Shown in pieces: positions 15,033 through 23,848 of a stretch of DNA of 34,582 bases (the first letter of the stretch is position 1; each line of letters starts with the position of its first letter). The notes under the pieces were generated by a model, which saw nothing but the letters and a program-made list of their open reading frames with translations, was not told where the DNA came from and did no database searches. The position numbers and the translations under genes are program-made. The stretch is from an uncultured Bacilli bacterium. GTDB taxonomy: Bacteria > Bacillota_I > Bacilli_A > RF39 > UBA660. Where the stretch lies: positions 1 to 34,582 of the forward strand of contig CALWAL010000010.1 in assembly GCA_944373145.1 (NCBI GenBank), written 5' to 3'.

Positions 15033-15913
15033 AAGAAAATGTTGATATAAGAATTGATAGCTATTTAGCTGAATACTTAAACGTAAGTCGTAGTAAAATA
15101 TTAAAAATGCTTAAAAGCAATTCTCTTTTAGTTAATGATAAGCCTGTAAAAGCTAGCTATTGTTTAAGAGCTGGTGATGAAGTTATGGTTAATGATTATG
15201 AAGAGACGCCAATGACAGCTGAAGCAGAAGAGATGGATTTAGATATTGTTTATGAAGATGATGATGTAATCGTAGTTAACAAAGCAAACGGTGTAGTTGT
15301 TCATCCTGCTGTAGGTAATGAAACAGGAACATTAGTAAATGGATTGTTATACCATTCAAAAGAATTAAGTGGTTTAAATGGTGAATTCCGTCCGGGAATT
15401 GTTCACCGTATTGATGCCGATACGACTGGACTTTTGATGATTGCTAAGAATGATAAGGCTCATGCTATTTTAGCGGAACAGTTAAGTAAAAAAGAAACAA
15501 CTCGCGTTTATTATGCTTTAGTTTGGGGAAGAATTAATCATGATACGGGGACGATTGATGCTCCAATTGGACGAGATAGTAAAGATCGCAAGAAAATGGC
15601 TGTGACGGCTATTAACTCAAAAGAAGCTATTACCAATTTTAGGGTTTTAGAGCGATATAAAAATGCTACTTTAATTGAGTGCCGTCTAGAAACAGGAAGA
15701 ACACATCAAATTAGAGTGCATATGAATTATATAAATCATCCAATTGTAAATGATCCTGTATATGGACATAAAAAAATAATTAATGAAACTGGTCAATGTT
15801 TACATGCTAAAACATTAGGCTTTATTCATCCTACAACTGGTAAATATATGGAGTTTGATAGTGAATTACCAGCTTGTTTTACTGAAATTCAAGAAATGTT
15901 TAAAAACGAATAA
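15014..15913 (+). CDS. rluD: RluA-family 23S rRNA pseudouridine synthase (RluD-like)
   Basis: 299 residues from a GTG at 15014 preceded by GGAGGAGAT; reading could extend to 14957 but only inside lspA. An S4 RNA-binding domain (RIDSYLAEYLNVSRSKILKMLK, about 9-70) precedes the synthase domain with VVNKANGVVVHPA and the catalytic HRIDADTTGL (Asp134). RTHQIRVHM is the conserved C-terminal block. RluD enzymes isomerise uridines in helix 69 of 23S rRNA. The Bacillus orthologue also follows lspA. The exact target cannot be separated from other RluA subfamilies by sequence alone. No clear terminator follows. Confidence 0.9.
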   Translation: MQKIKIEENVDIRIDSYLAEYLNVSRSKILKMLKSNSLLVNDKPVKASYCLRAGDEVMVNDYEETPMTAEAEEMDLDIVYEDDDVIVVNKANGVVVHPAVGNETGTLVNGLLYHSKELSGLNGEFRPGIVHRIDADTTGLLMIAKNDKAHAILAEQLSKKETTRVYYALVWGRINHDTGTIDAPIGRDSKDRKKMAVTAINSKEAITNFRVLERYKNATLIECRLETGRTHQIRVHMNYINHPIVNDPVYGHKKIINETGQCLHAKTLGFIHPTTGKYMEFDSELPACFTEIQEMFKNE

Positions 15914-15915
15914 AC

Positions 15916-15944
15916 TTTACTAAAATTAAAAAATGTATTAAAAT
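15916..15944 (+). promoter_or_regulatory. Promoter of the rhomboid gene
   Basis: TTTACT (15916-15921), a 17-base spacer and TAAAAT (15939-15944). Lacks the extended-10 TG. Confidence 0.5.
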
Positions 15945-15961
15945 GTAGGTAGGTGAGAAAA

Positions 15962-17134
15962 TTGAATATAACATTAAGTAAAAACGATGAGATTGTTATG
16001 AAATTAATTCATTATTTTATAACGGAGCAAGGTTATAACCCAATTGTCCTACATGGTGCGAAAGATGAAATTTGGTTAGAGAATTCCCAAAATGATTATC
16101 AAATCGTACGAATTGTTACTAATTATATTCATAATGATGAACAGTTTGATTTTGACTTATACCGTACAAGACAAATTTTAAAACGAATTAAAAGAAAAAC
16201 ATTCTCATTTAAAATGAATGCTTTAAGTATTTTTATTAATTTAGGTGATAATGTTCACTTAAAAGATATAGAAACCTCTAACATTGATTGTGTTGAAATA
16301 AAAAATATTGAAGATATTAATCAATACGATTTTATTGTTAACAGTTTTCCTAATATCAATAAAATAGATAAAGTAACGGAAAAAGGTTTAGAACTTTTTA
16401 TGCGTTTAACTGATGAAATTAATCAAAAAAATCAAGAAGATGCTGAAAAAGCTGAAGATGTTTTTAGTAAAAAAAGACCGATTGTAACATACGCATTATT
16501 GCTTAGTAATTTAATTATGTTTATTGCAGTATTGTTGGTATGTGCAAAACCTTTTGATATTGATGCTGGAACTTTATATAATTTTGGTGGTTTAGTTAAT
16601 TTCAAAATGATGGGTGAAGACTATACTGAATTGTATCGTTTAATTACATCGATGTTTTTACACGGTAGTTTTGTACATCTATTGCTTAATATGTATTCAC
16701 TATATGTTATAGGTCCACAAATTGAGAGTTTTTTTGGCCGTACTAAATTTTTAATTATTTATTTTGGAAGTGGGATAATCGGTGGATTATTATCTATGGC
16801 TTTCCAAAATAATCTTACTGTTAGTATTGGGGCGAGTGGCGCTATCTTTGGCTTATTAGGTTCTTTAATATATTTTGGATATCATTATCGTGTTTATTTA
16901 GGTGGCGTGATTAAATCACAAATCATTCCATTACTTATTATTAACTTAGCAATTGGACTTATGATTTCTGGTATTAATATGTTTGCACATTTAGGTGGAT
17001 TAATTGGTGGCGTTTTAGTAACAAAGGCTGTTGGTGTTAAATATAGAAGTACAACATCAGATATTGTTAATGGCATTATAATGACTTTAATTGTTGTTAC
17101 CTTTTTGTGCTATTTAAACTTTTTCTACTTATAA
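15962..17134 (+). CDS. Rhomboid-family intramembrane serine protease
   Basis: 390 residues. Residues 1-175 are a soluble N-terminal region of the kind seen in Bacillus GluP (YqgP). The membrane domain then follows from SNLIMFIAVLLVC. Rhomboid signatures are HGSFVHLLLNMYSLYVIG (oxyanion His and Asn), GASGAIFG with catalytic Ser292 and AHLGGLIGG with catalytic His343. Such enzymes cut transmembrane substrates; GluP takes part in membrane-protein quality control. Start choice: AGGTGAG at 15950-15956 is well placed for the TTG at 15962; a GTG at 15953 overlaps that site and is the alternative. A perfect terminator follows. Confidence 0.9.
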   Translation: MNITLSKNDEIVMKLIHYFITEQGYNPIVLHGAKDEIWLENSQNDYQIVRIVTNYIHNDEQFDFDLYRTRQILKRIKRKTFSFKMNALSIFINLGDNVHLKDIETSNIDCVEIKNIEDINQYDFIVNSFPNINKIDKVTEKGLELFMRLTDEINQKNQEDAEKAEDVFSKKRPIVTYALLLSNLIMFIAVLLVCAKPFDIDAGTLYNFGGLVNFKMMGEDYTELYRLITSMFLHGSFVHLLLNMYSLYVIGPQIESFFGRTKFLIIYFGSGIIGGLLSMAFQNNLTVSIGASGAIFGLLGSLIYFGYHYRVYLGGVIKSQIIPLLIINLAIGLMISGINMFAHLGGLIGGVLVTKAVGVKYRSTTSDIVNGIIMTLIVVTFLCYLNFFYL

Positions 17135-17160
17135 AAGAAAAGATATACTTTTCTTTTTTT
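17133..17160 (+). terminator. Intrinsic terminator of the rhomboid gene
   Basis: AAAAGAAAAG (17133-17142) and CTTTTCTTTT (17148-17157) form a ten-pair stem around ATATA, with Ts continuing. Confidence 0.88.
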
Positions 17161-17169
17161 GTTATTATA

Positions 17170-17178
17170 TGATAAAAT
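17170..17178 (+). promoter_or_regulatory. Extended -10 promoter
   Basis: TGATAAAAT, TAAAAT at 17173-17178, ten bases after the terminator. Confidence 0.55.
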
Positions 17179-17200
17179 GGTACTAGAGTAGGTGATTATC

Positions 17201-18172
17201 ATGACGGATGAAAAGCAAGAAAATACTGTTGAACAAACGAAGCAGAATATGGCTAAGGTTTATGGTATTCGTTTAACAGATATTGAAGAAGTTATATTAC
17301 CTAATGGTAAAGAATATTTTAAATTTTATAATCCTGATGATCAAACAATTAAAATGATTGAAAATCTCCATGATTCTAAGAATTTAAACGAGCAATTTAC
17401 GGAGTTTCAAAAAAGTATTTCGACATCTCAAAGTGAAAATGAAAGACAAAATGCACGTGCGGTATTTGATTATCATTTAAAATTTTATAATATTGAATTA
17501 CCTCTTATATCAGTTCGAGAACTAAAAGGAAATAAATCGGCTTATAAATATCAATTTGATGCTTTAGATCCTAAAAAGAAAAAAGCTATCCGCATTTTGA
17601 TTGAAAATATGGATTATTTAGATTTACAGTATATTAATTTAGAAGAAGCGGTTGGAATTGATAAAGACAATAATGTTATTGTAGCTACATATAATCCTTT
17701 AACTGATCAGTGCGAATTAAGCGCGGCTGAAAGGCGAAGTTATGATCAAGGTCAAGTTAGTATTACCGCTTCAGATGAGTATTATACATTTGATATACGT
17801 GATGAAGAATTTGATGAATTAGCTAATATAGTTGATGATGAAAATGAAAAAACTAATGATACTCGTCCAGTAGCTATTAGAAATCACGCAATTAACGTGG
17901 CTTTTGCTAAACAAGCTTATCAATATCCAGAAATTATTGAGCGTAGTGAATTGTCAGATTTTGAAAAAATGCTTTATCGTGGTTTGATAGCAGCAATTAG
18001 TCGTAAACGTCAAAAAGCACAAGGTTTAAATAAAAATAAGCAATATGTTTTAACACCAAAGAAGCCTAATCAAGCAGCTTTTGTAGATTCTGTTCTTTTA
18101 GCGCTTCTTCTAGGTTTTTCCAGTGGTTTACTTATGACTTTAATTTATATGACTTTTAAAACAGGTCTTTAA
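17201..18172 (+). CDS. Unknown tail-anchored protein
   Basis: 323 residues, family not recognised. About 290 soluble residues are followed by one hydrophobic helix at the very C-terminus (about 294-319, SVLLALLLGFSSGLLMTLIYMTF) and a four-residue tail. It looks like a tail-anchored membrane protein with its bulk in the cytoplasm. The soluble part is acidic and charged, contains the segments DYHLKFYNIELPLISVRELKGN and AVRNHAINVAFAKQ (approximate reading, key pattern RNHAINVAF), and has no cysteines beyond one. The ATG at 17201 follows AGGTGAT; the GTG at 17192 overlaps it. It has its own promoter and terminator, between the rhomboid gene and lepA. Confidence 0.7.
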   Translation: MTDEKQENTVEQTKQNMAKVYGIRLTDIEEVILPNGKEYFKFYNPDDQTIKMIENLHDSKNLNEQFTEFQKSISTSQSENERQNARAVFDYHLKFYNIELPLISVRELKGNKSAYKYQFDALDPKKKKAIRILIENMDYLDLQYINLEEAVGIDKDNNVIVATYNPLTDQCELSAAERRSYDQGQVSITASDEYYTFDIRDEEFDELANIVDDENEKTNDTRPVAIRNHAINVAFAKQAYQYPEIIERSELSDFEKMLYRGLIAAISRKRQKAQGLNKNKQYVLTPKKPNQAAFVDSVLLALLLGFSSGLLMTLIYMTFKTGL

Positions 18173-18190
18173 ACTCCTTTTGGAGTTTTT
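18171..18190. terminator. Terminator between convergent genes
   Basis: AAACTCC and GGAGTTT (18171-18177, 18182-18188) flank TTTT and overlap the stop codon of the tail-anchored gene. The T-run is strong only on the plus strand. Confidence 0.8.
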
Positions 18191-18567
18191 TATATGTTAG
18201 GATTTTCAATATCACTTATTTGCCCTTTACTAGATTTAGTTGTGACATAAATAGCAATAAGCTGTGATATAACGGTTAAAATAGAAGCAATAATTTGTAG
18301 TTCATAAGTTTTTAAATTTTCATTTTCTTGTTTTGAAATTTCATATAATTTAATATTAATTAAAAGGAAAAGGGTTCCAGTAATAAAAAAAATAAAACGA
18401 TTTATTAAAGTTATGATAAATAAAGCTTTTGACTCAATGATTTTAGGCTTTTTTTGAAGAGCTCTTTTTTGATTATAAGTTATAAATAGTGAAATAAATT
18501 CCGCAAGGATAGTTATAAAAATAACAATTAATTGGTAATTAACATATTTTAACTCTTCATTTTTCAT
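18190..18567 (-). CDS. Small three-helix membrane protein, function unknown
   Basis: 125 residues from the ATG at 18567 (MKNEELKYVNYQL), with three hydrophobic helices: QLIVIFITILAEFISLFITY, ALFIITLINRFIFFITGTLFLLI and LQIIASILTVISQLIAIYV. Lysine-rich loops separate them. No family recognised. None of the possible starts (18567, 18600, 18633) has a ribosome binding site. At 18633 translation would begin inside lepA. A weak minus-strand promoter may overlap the lepA promoter. The start is therefore uncertain. Confidence 0.55.
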   Translation of the reverse strand: MKNEELKYVNYQLIVIFITILAEFISLFITYNQKRALQKKPKIIESKALFIITLINRFIFFITGTLFLLINIKLYEISKQENENLKTYELQIIASILTVISQLIAIYVTTKSSKGQISDIENPNI

Positions 18568-18607
18568 ATTAAAATATATGATAAATAAGTGCAAATAAAT
18601 CATTTTA

Positions 18608-18616
18608 TGATATAAT
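18608..18616 (+). promoter_or_regulatory. Extended -10 promoter of lepA
   Basis: TGATATAAT, TATAAT at 18611-18616; GGTGAT (18623-18628) then serves the ATG at 18632. Confidence 0.6.
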
Positions 18617-18631
18617 TTATATGGTGATTCC

Positions 18632-20434
18632 ATGAAACAGGAAAATATAAGAAACTTCTCAATTATTGCTCATATCGATCATGGAAAAAGTACATTAGCT
18701 GATCGAATTTTAGATGTGACTGGAGCGATAAGTGAAAGAGAAAGACAAGAACAATTACTAGATAATATGGATTTAGAACGTGAAAGAGGTATTACAATTA
18801 AGTTAAATGCGGTTCAGCTTAAGTATAGATATCGTGGCGAAGATTATTTACTTCATTTAATTGATACACCAGGGCATGTCGATTTTACTTATGAAGTATC
18901 ACGTTCATTAGCTGCTTGTGAAGGAGCAATTTTAGTTGTAGATGCAGCTCAGGGAATTGAAGCTCAAACTTTAGCTAATCTTTATCAAGCATTAGATAAT
19001 AATTTAACAATTATACCAGTAATTAATAAGATTGATTTACCAAATGCCGATATTGAGCGTGTAAAAAAAGAATTAATGGATACAATTGGTTTTGATGAAG
19101 ATGAAATACTTTTAGTAAGTGCTAAGACTGGTGTTGGGGTTGAAGAATTAGTTAATGCGATTGTTGAACGTATTCCAGCACCCAAAGGAAATATAAGTGA
19201 TAATTTGCAAGCTTTAATTTTTGATAGCTATTACGATTCTTATAGAGGAATTGTAACTTTAATTAGGGTTGTTAATGGCCAAGTAAAAGTAGGCGATAAA
19301 ATTAAAATGATGTCTACTGGTGCTTTATATGAAATTGTTGAATTGGGAATTAATAATCCACATGAAGAAAAAGTTCAATGTTTAAAAACAGGCGAAGTTG
19401 GATATTTGTGTGCTAGTATTAAAAATATTGAAGATGTTAAAGTTGGTGATACTATTACTTTAGCGAGTAAGCCGGCTTTAGAACCACTTGCTGGATATAA
19501 ACCAATGAAACCAATGGTTTTCTGTGGTATTTATCCTATTGAATCAAGTCGTTACCCTGATTTAAGAGAAGCTTTAGAAAAGTTAAAATTAAATGATGCT
19601 TCTTTACAATTTGAACCCGAAACATCGCAGGCTTTGGGATTTGGATTTCGCTGTGGCTTTTTAGGACTTTTACATATGGAGATTATTGAAGAGCGAATTG
19701 AACGTGAATTTGGTCTTGAATTAATAGCTACAAGTCCTTCAGTCGTATATGAAATTGAACTTACAGATCATACAATTATTGAAATAGATTCTCCATCTAA
19801 AATGCCTGAACGCCAAAAGATTGCTCAAATAAAAGAGCCGTATATTAAAACCAACATTTTTGTACCAAGCAATTATATTGGCTCAATTATGGAGTTATGT
19901 CAAAATAAACGTGGAACATATATTGCTATGGAGTATCTAGATACAACCCGTGTTAATATTCATTATGAATTACCTTTATCAGAAATTGTTTATGATTTTT
20001 TTGATAAATTAAAATCTTATACCAAAGGTTATGCTTCATTTGATTATGAAATGATTGGTTATAAAAAATCAGATTTAGTAAAGATGGATATCTTATTAAA
20101 TGGTGAGATGGTTGATGCCTTTAGTTTAATTGTTCATAAAGATTTTGCTTATAATAGAGGACGTTCCATTGTTGAAAATTTAAGAAAGTTAATTCCAAGA
20201 CAACAATTTGAAATTCCAATTCAAGCGGTAATAGGTACTAAAGCTATCGCTCGTGAAACGATTAAGGCTGTTCGTAAAAATGTTTTAGCAAAGTGTTATG
20301 GTGGAGATGTATCGCGTAAAAGAAAATTATTAGAAAAACAAAAAGAAGGTAAAAAAAGAATGAAAATGGTAGGCAGTGTTGAAGTACCACAAGAGGCCTT
20401 TTTAGCAATCTTAAGTATGAATGAAGGTGATTAA
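18632..20434 (+). CDS. lepA: Elongation factor 4 (LepA), ribosome-associated GTPase
   Basis: 600 residues, the exact size class of LepA. G-domain motifs are [10 protein letters not shown] (13-21), [22 protein letters not shown] and SAKTGVG. The LepA-specific C-terminal domain is present, with [28 protein letters not shown] and the basic end [24 protein letters not shown]. LepA binds the ribosome with GTP and influences initiation or translocation under stress. It begins a three-gene unit with an HTH regulator (two-base gap) and hemW; lepA-hemW adjacency is common in Firmicutes. Confidence 0.97.
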   Translation: MKQENIRNFSIIAHIDHGKSTLADRILDVTGAISERERQEQLLDNMDLERERGITIKLNAVQLKYRYRGEDYLLHLIDTPGHVDFTYEVSRSLAACEGAILVVDAAQGIEAQTLANLYQALDNNLTIIPVINKIDLPNADIERVKKELMDTIGFDEDEILLVSAKTGVGVEELVNAIVERIPAPKGNISDNLQALIFDSYYDSYRGIVTLIRVVNGQVKVGDKIKMMSTGALYEIVELGINNPHEEKVQCLKTGEVGYLCASIKNIEDVKVGDTITLASKPALEPLAGYKPMKPMVFCGIYPIESSRYPDLREALEKLKLNDASLQFEPETSQALGFGFRCGFLGLLHMEIIEERIEREFGLELIATSPSVVYEIELTDHTIIEIDSPSKMPERQKIAQIKEPYIKTNIFVPSNYIGSIMELCQNKRGTYIAMEYLDTTRVNIHYELPLSEIVYDFFDKLKSYTKGYASFDYEMIGYKKSDLVKMDILLNGEMVDAFSLIVHKDFAYNRGRSIVENLRKLIPRQQFEIPIQAVIGTKAIARETIKAVRKNVLAKCYGGDVSRKRKLLEKQKEGKKRMKMVGSVEVPQEAFLAILSMNEGD

Positions 20435-20436
20435 TA

Positions 20437-21180
20437 ATGGAAACAAAAGAGACAAAAGAACAAAAAGTTATTAAATTTTTTCTAAATAACCCAAAAGCGA
20501 CTATTATAGAAATTAGTAGTGCAACAGGAATTTCAAAATCTTCATGTCAACGTTATTTAAATTTGCCTGGGTATGCTTCATTAATTATTCCAAGCACTGG
20601 ATTAACTATTGCTGAACAATTAAAATTAAATAGAATAGCTGGCAATCAAAAAGGTGGCAGAACGACTTTTTTAACACATACTGTCCAAAAAGATAAAGAT
20701 GGCAAATTTAATGGACTTATTCGTGATGAAGAAGATCAAAATAAAGAGGAGGCAAAACAAGAAGATATCATACGAATAGTTCGCTATTTCAGTCAACACC
20801 CATATACGACTTTAGAAGAAATGGCAACTTTCTTTGATAAAATTTATACACCATCTTATATTTATAATTGTTTAAATGATTCTAGAGTAGAGGAATTATT
20901 TGGTAGTTTAATTGCTAATACTATTAGAAAGCAATTAGAAAATAATCGTTATGGTATTATGAAAAAATTTAAGGATAAGTGGGGACAAGAATTGTTTGAA
21001 GCCGCTAATTTAACGGAAAGAGAAATTGCTGTTTTAAATCATCGTTTTCAAGATGGTGAAATTCATTCTGCTGAAGAGGTTGCTTTAATTTATGGGGTAT
21101 CTAAAACATTAATTACCAAAATTGAAGATGAGGCTTTAGAAAAGATAACACAATATCAAAAGAGTGTGAATGTAAAATGA
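20437..21180 (+). CDS. Composite HTH regulator: SpoIIID-like region plus sigma-region-4-like tail
   Basis: 247 residues, no single known family. Residues about 8-82 resemble SpoIIID: an HTH (TIIEISSATGISKSSCQRYL) then a helix and the basic RIAGNQKGGRTTFLTH, comparable to SpoIIID's RHLRGGEATKLKYK. A linker rich in Asp, Lys and Glu follows. Residues 110-160 form a second helical block (TTLEEMATFFDKIYTPSYIYNCL), perhaps a degenerate copy. Residues 190-236 (LTEREIAVLNHRF...AEEVALIYGVSKTLITKIEDEAL) look like sigma-70 region 4, the -35-recognising HTH. No region 2 is present, so it is not a sigma factor by itself. It sits two bases after lepA and overlaps hemW by ATGA. DNA binding is very likely; targets are unknown. 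Confidence 0.72.
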   Translation: METKETKEQKVIKFFLNNPKATIIEISSATGISKSSCQRYLNLPGYASLIIPSTGLTIAEQLKLNRIAGNQKGGRTTFLTHTVQKDKDGKFNGLIRDEEDQNKEEAKQEDIIRIVRYFSQHPYTTLEEMATFFDKIYTPSYIYNCLNDSRVEELFGSLIANTIRKQLENNRYGIMKKFKDKWGQELFEAANLTEREIAVLNHRFQDGEIHSAEEVALIYGVSKTLITKIEDEALEKITQYQKSVNVK

Positions 21181-22274
21181 TTAAATCAGTTTATATCCAC
21201 ATTCCTTTTTGTATGACCATATGTAGTTATTGTGATTTTTGTAAATTTTATTATAATCAAGAACTAGTCGATAAATACTTAATAGCCTTAAATAAAGAAA
21301 TTAAAGAAAGATATCAAGGCGAAGAAATTAATACAATTTATATTGGTGGCGGAACGCCATCATGTTTAAATTTGCAAGAATTAACTAAACTATTTGAAAT
21401 TTTAAAGCAAATTAATGTAAAAAATATAGAGTATACAATTGAATGTAATATTGAAAATATTGATGAAGCAAAATTACAGCTTTTTAAAAAATATGGTATT
21501 AATCGTTTAAGTATTGGTATTCAAACTTTCAATAAAAAACATATATCTTATTTAAATCGTCATCATACGAAAGAAGAAGCTATCGATAAGATTAATTTAG
21601 CTAAGAAGTATTTTAATAATATTAGTATTGATTTAATATATGCTATTCCTAATCAGACTTTAAAAGAATTATCTGATGATTTAGATATTGCTTTAGCTTT
21701 GAATATTGCTCATATCTCAACATATTCCCTTATTATTGAACCACATACTATTTTATATAATGATGGAATAAAAAATATTGATGAAGATTTAGATTATGAA
21801 ATGTATAGATTGATTTGTACGCGTCTAAAAAATTTTGAGCATTATGAAATTAGCAATTTTGGTAAATTTAAATCAAAACATAATCTTACATATTGGAATA
21901 ATGAAATGTATTATGGTTTTGGTGCTGGTACTAGCGGTTATATAGGTAATATTCGCTATACTAACACACGTAATTTAAAAAAATATTTTAGTGGCAATTA
22001 TGTCTATGAAGAAGAAAAAATAACTTTAAATACAGAGATTGAAAATGAATTTATTTTAGGTTTACGTAAACTTGAAGGTATTGATAAAAATTCTTTTTAT
22101 GAAAAGTATAATATTGATTTATTAAAAATAGAAGTAGTTAAAGATTTAATAAAAGATTCTAAATTAATATTTTTTGATAATCATTTACAGCTTAATTATA
22201 AATATTTATATACTAGTAATGATATTTTAATGAATTTTATAGGTGTAGATTATAAAAAATATTTAGAATCTTAA
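21177..22274 (+). CDS. hemW: Radical SAM heme chaperone HemW (coproporphyrinogen oxidase-like)
   Basis: 365 residues. The N-terminus IHIPFCMTICSYCDFC carries the CX3CX2C cluster ligands (Cys12, Cys16, Cys19) plus Cys22. IGGGTPSCL, IECNIENID, RLSIGIQTFN and LIYAIPNQT are the conserved radical-SAM strands of the HemN/HemW family. The length fits HemW rather than the longer HemN, and lepA linkage also supports HemW. HemW binds heme and is thought to insert it into respiratory proteins. No heme-synthesis genes lie nearby. It starts inside the stop codon of the upstream regulator. Confidence 0.9.
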   Translation: MIKSVYIHIPFCMTICSYCDFCKFYYNQELVDKYLIALNKEIKERYQGEEINTIYIGGGTPSCLNLQELTKLFEILKQINVKNIEYTIECNIENIDEAKLQLFKKYGINRLSIGIQTFNKKHISYLNRHHTKEEAIDKINLAKKYFNNISIDLIYAIPNQTLKELSDDLDIALALNIAHISTYSLIIEPHTILYNDGIKNIDEDLDYEMYRLICTRLKNFEHYEISNFGKFKSKHNLTYWNNEMYYGFGAGTSGYIGNIRYTNTRNLKKYFSGNYVYEEEKITLNTEIENEFILGLRKLEGIDKNSFYEKYNIDLLKIEVVKDLIKDSKLIFFDNHLQLNYKYLYTSNDILMNFIGVDYKKYLES

Positions 22275-22282
22275 TGAATTTA

Positions 22283-22312
22283 AATAACATTGTAAAGATG
22301 TTATTTTTTTTA
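22283..22312 (+). terminator. Intrinsic terminator of the lepA-hemW unit
   Basis: AATAACAT (22283-22290) and ATGTTATT (22298-22305) pair around TGTAAAG, followed by a T-run. Confidence 0.85.
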
Positions 22313-22326
22313 ATAAAAAATTAACA

Positions 22327-22347
22327 TTATATTTACAAACAATATAA
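22327..22347. repeat. Inverted repeat upstream of thyX
   Basis: TTATATT and AATATAA flank a seven-base spacer, about 65 bases upstream of the thyX -35. In such AT-rich DNA this may be chance, or an upstream operator. Confidence 0.3.
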
Positions 22348-22412
22348 AGTATTAATAATAAAGACCAGTTATTTAATAAAAATAATTAAATTTAAAATAT
22401 TGATGAAAGATA

Positions 22413-22442
22413 TTGACTTGCGTATAAAAAACGCTTTATAAT
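22413..22442 (+). promoter_or_regulatory. Sigma-A promoter of thyX-tmk
   Basis: TTGACT (22413-22418), an 18-base spacer and TATAAT (22437-22442), one of the best -35/-10 pairs in the window. A GCGT-N7-ACGC inverted repeat (22420-22434) lies in the spacer and could be a repressor site, but the arms are only four bases. Confidence 0.75.
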
Positions 22443-22465
22443 TAATTTAGAAAGTAGCTGATGTT

Positions 22466-23848
22466 ATGAGAATAGAATTATTGAATGGAAAAGATATTGA
22501 GAATCGTATTAAAACGATTGCCACGGCCGGTAAATTATCTAGAACAAAAGGCGATGTATTTGATGTTTTAGCAAGCTGTGATGTTTATGAGAAAAATTTA
22601 GGTTTAGTTAATCGTATTATTGGAATGGGGCATAAGTCTATTATGGAACACGACTATTTCGTGTTTGCTTTAGGTGATGTTTCACCAATTATAGAACAGA
22701 CAATTATTAGTTATCGTTTAACTTCTTTCACTATTAAATCTGGTCGAGAAGTTGATTTTCGCAATGTAGGATATTATATTCCAACTTTTAAAGATAAAAA
22801 TAATAATTTATTAGCTGAGCAGGATAAGTTAGTAAAAAAATATAAAAAGCATATGGATTATCTTTTTAATGAATATGGAAAATTAGTTGATGCAGGGGTA
22901 AAAGAGGAAGATGCTAGATTCGTATTACCATATTCTTTTCACACCAATATTATTATGGGATTAGATGCTCGTGAATTAGAACGCATGGTTAACGATTTGT
23001 TATATGGAAAATTGAGTAAGTATGATGAACTTAAAGAATTAGGGCTGCATTTATATCATATTATTGAAGAATATATACCATATTTAATACCTCATATTAA
23101 TGAAGAGAAAAATGATAAGACTGATTGGTATGATAAATATAGAGTTGGTAAAGCAGTAAAGACGTATGATAAAGTTAAATTGGTCTATGCTACGCCTAAA
23201 GTTGATGATACAATTTTAGAAAGTGCTATTATGTATCATGAACAAGTGACACGTAACAAAGCTAAAACGATATTGAAAAATTTAGTTGACGAAAATCCAA
23301 ATGTTAAAGAAGAAATGATGGAAGATATAAAGAATTCACTTGAACAACGGGAATTGGAACAAGTTAATTTTCAATTTGAAATACCTATTTCTTTAATTGT
23401 TTTAAAACATTTAACTAGACATAGAATGCATTCAATGTTAATTCCAACATTTACACCAATGTGGAATTTAAAAAACTATCAAACGCCACCAAGCGTTAAA
23501 AAAGTTGATGAAGAACATTATCGTGAAGTTCATAAAATTAATGAAAAAATGTATCAATATTTTAAAAAGCATAATGTTCGTGATGAAGATTTAATTTATT
23601 TCTATTTATGTGGACATTTTGTAAATGTTGTAACAACGATGAATGGAAGAACATTAGAATGGATTAGCCGAATGAGATGTTGTACTAAAGCTCAATGGGA
23701 GATTAGAAATATTGCTAGAGAAATGGTTAAGCAAGTTCAAATAATTGCTCCACTTTACAGTAAATGTTTAGGTGCGACATGCGATATTTATGGATATTGT
23801 CCAGAAGGAAAAGAAAGTTGTGGAAGGGTAAAATGCGAGGAAAAATAG
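22466..23848 (+). CDS. thyX: Double-length flavin-dependent thymidylate synthase (tandem ThyX)
   Basis: 460 residues, about twice the usual ThyX. Flavin-dependent thymidylate synthase makes dTMP from dUMP with methylenetetrahydrofolate, FAD and NADPH. Two ThyX-like halves are visible. The N-half (1-215) has GHKSIMEHDYFVF, a partial signature YRLTSFTIKSGR (83-94), then ARFVLPYSFHT and ARELERM. The C-half (235-445) has HLTRHRMHS with the FAD-binding RHR at 318-320, NGRTLEWISRMR, and KAQWEIR (408-414), the dUMP-binding block. Each half lacks what the other keeps: the N-half lacks RH and AQWEIR, the C-half lacks SxR. The C-terminus is Cys-rich (CDIYGYCPEGKESCGR). It overlaps tmk by 16 bases, so one operon makes dTDP. 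Confidence 0.88.
   Translation: MRIELLNGKDIENRIKTIATAGKLSRTKGDVFDVLASCDVYEKNLGLVNRIIGMGHKSIMEHDYFVFALGDVSPIIEQTIISYRLTSFTIKSGREVDFRNVGYYIPTFKDKNNNLLAEQDKLVKKYKKHMDYLFNEYGKLVDAGVKEEDARFVLPYSFHTNIIMGLDARELERMVNDLLYGKLSKYDELKELGLHLYHIIEEYIPYLIPHINEEKNDKTDWYDKYRVGKAVKTYDKVKLVYATPKVDDTILESAIMYHEQVTRNKAKTILKNLVDENPNVKEEMMEDIKNSLEQRELEQVNFQFEIPISLIVLKHLTRHRMHSMLIPTFTPMWNLKNYQTPPSVKKVDEEHYREVHKINEKMYQYFKKHNVRDEDLIYFYLCGHFVNVVTTMNGRTLEWISRMRCCTKAQWEIRNIAREMVKQVQIIAPLYSKCLGATCDIYGYCPEGKESCGRVKCEEK

Noticed and set aside
22420..22434. GCGT-N7-ACGC operator in the thyX promoter
   Set aside because: Arms of only four bases are expected by chance; mentioned under the promoter but not claimed as a finding.
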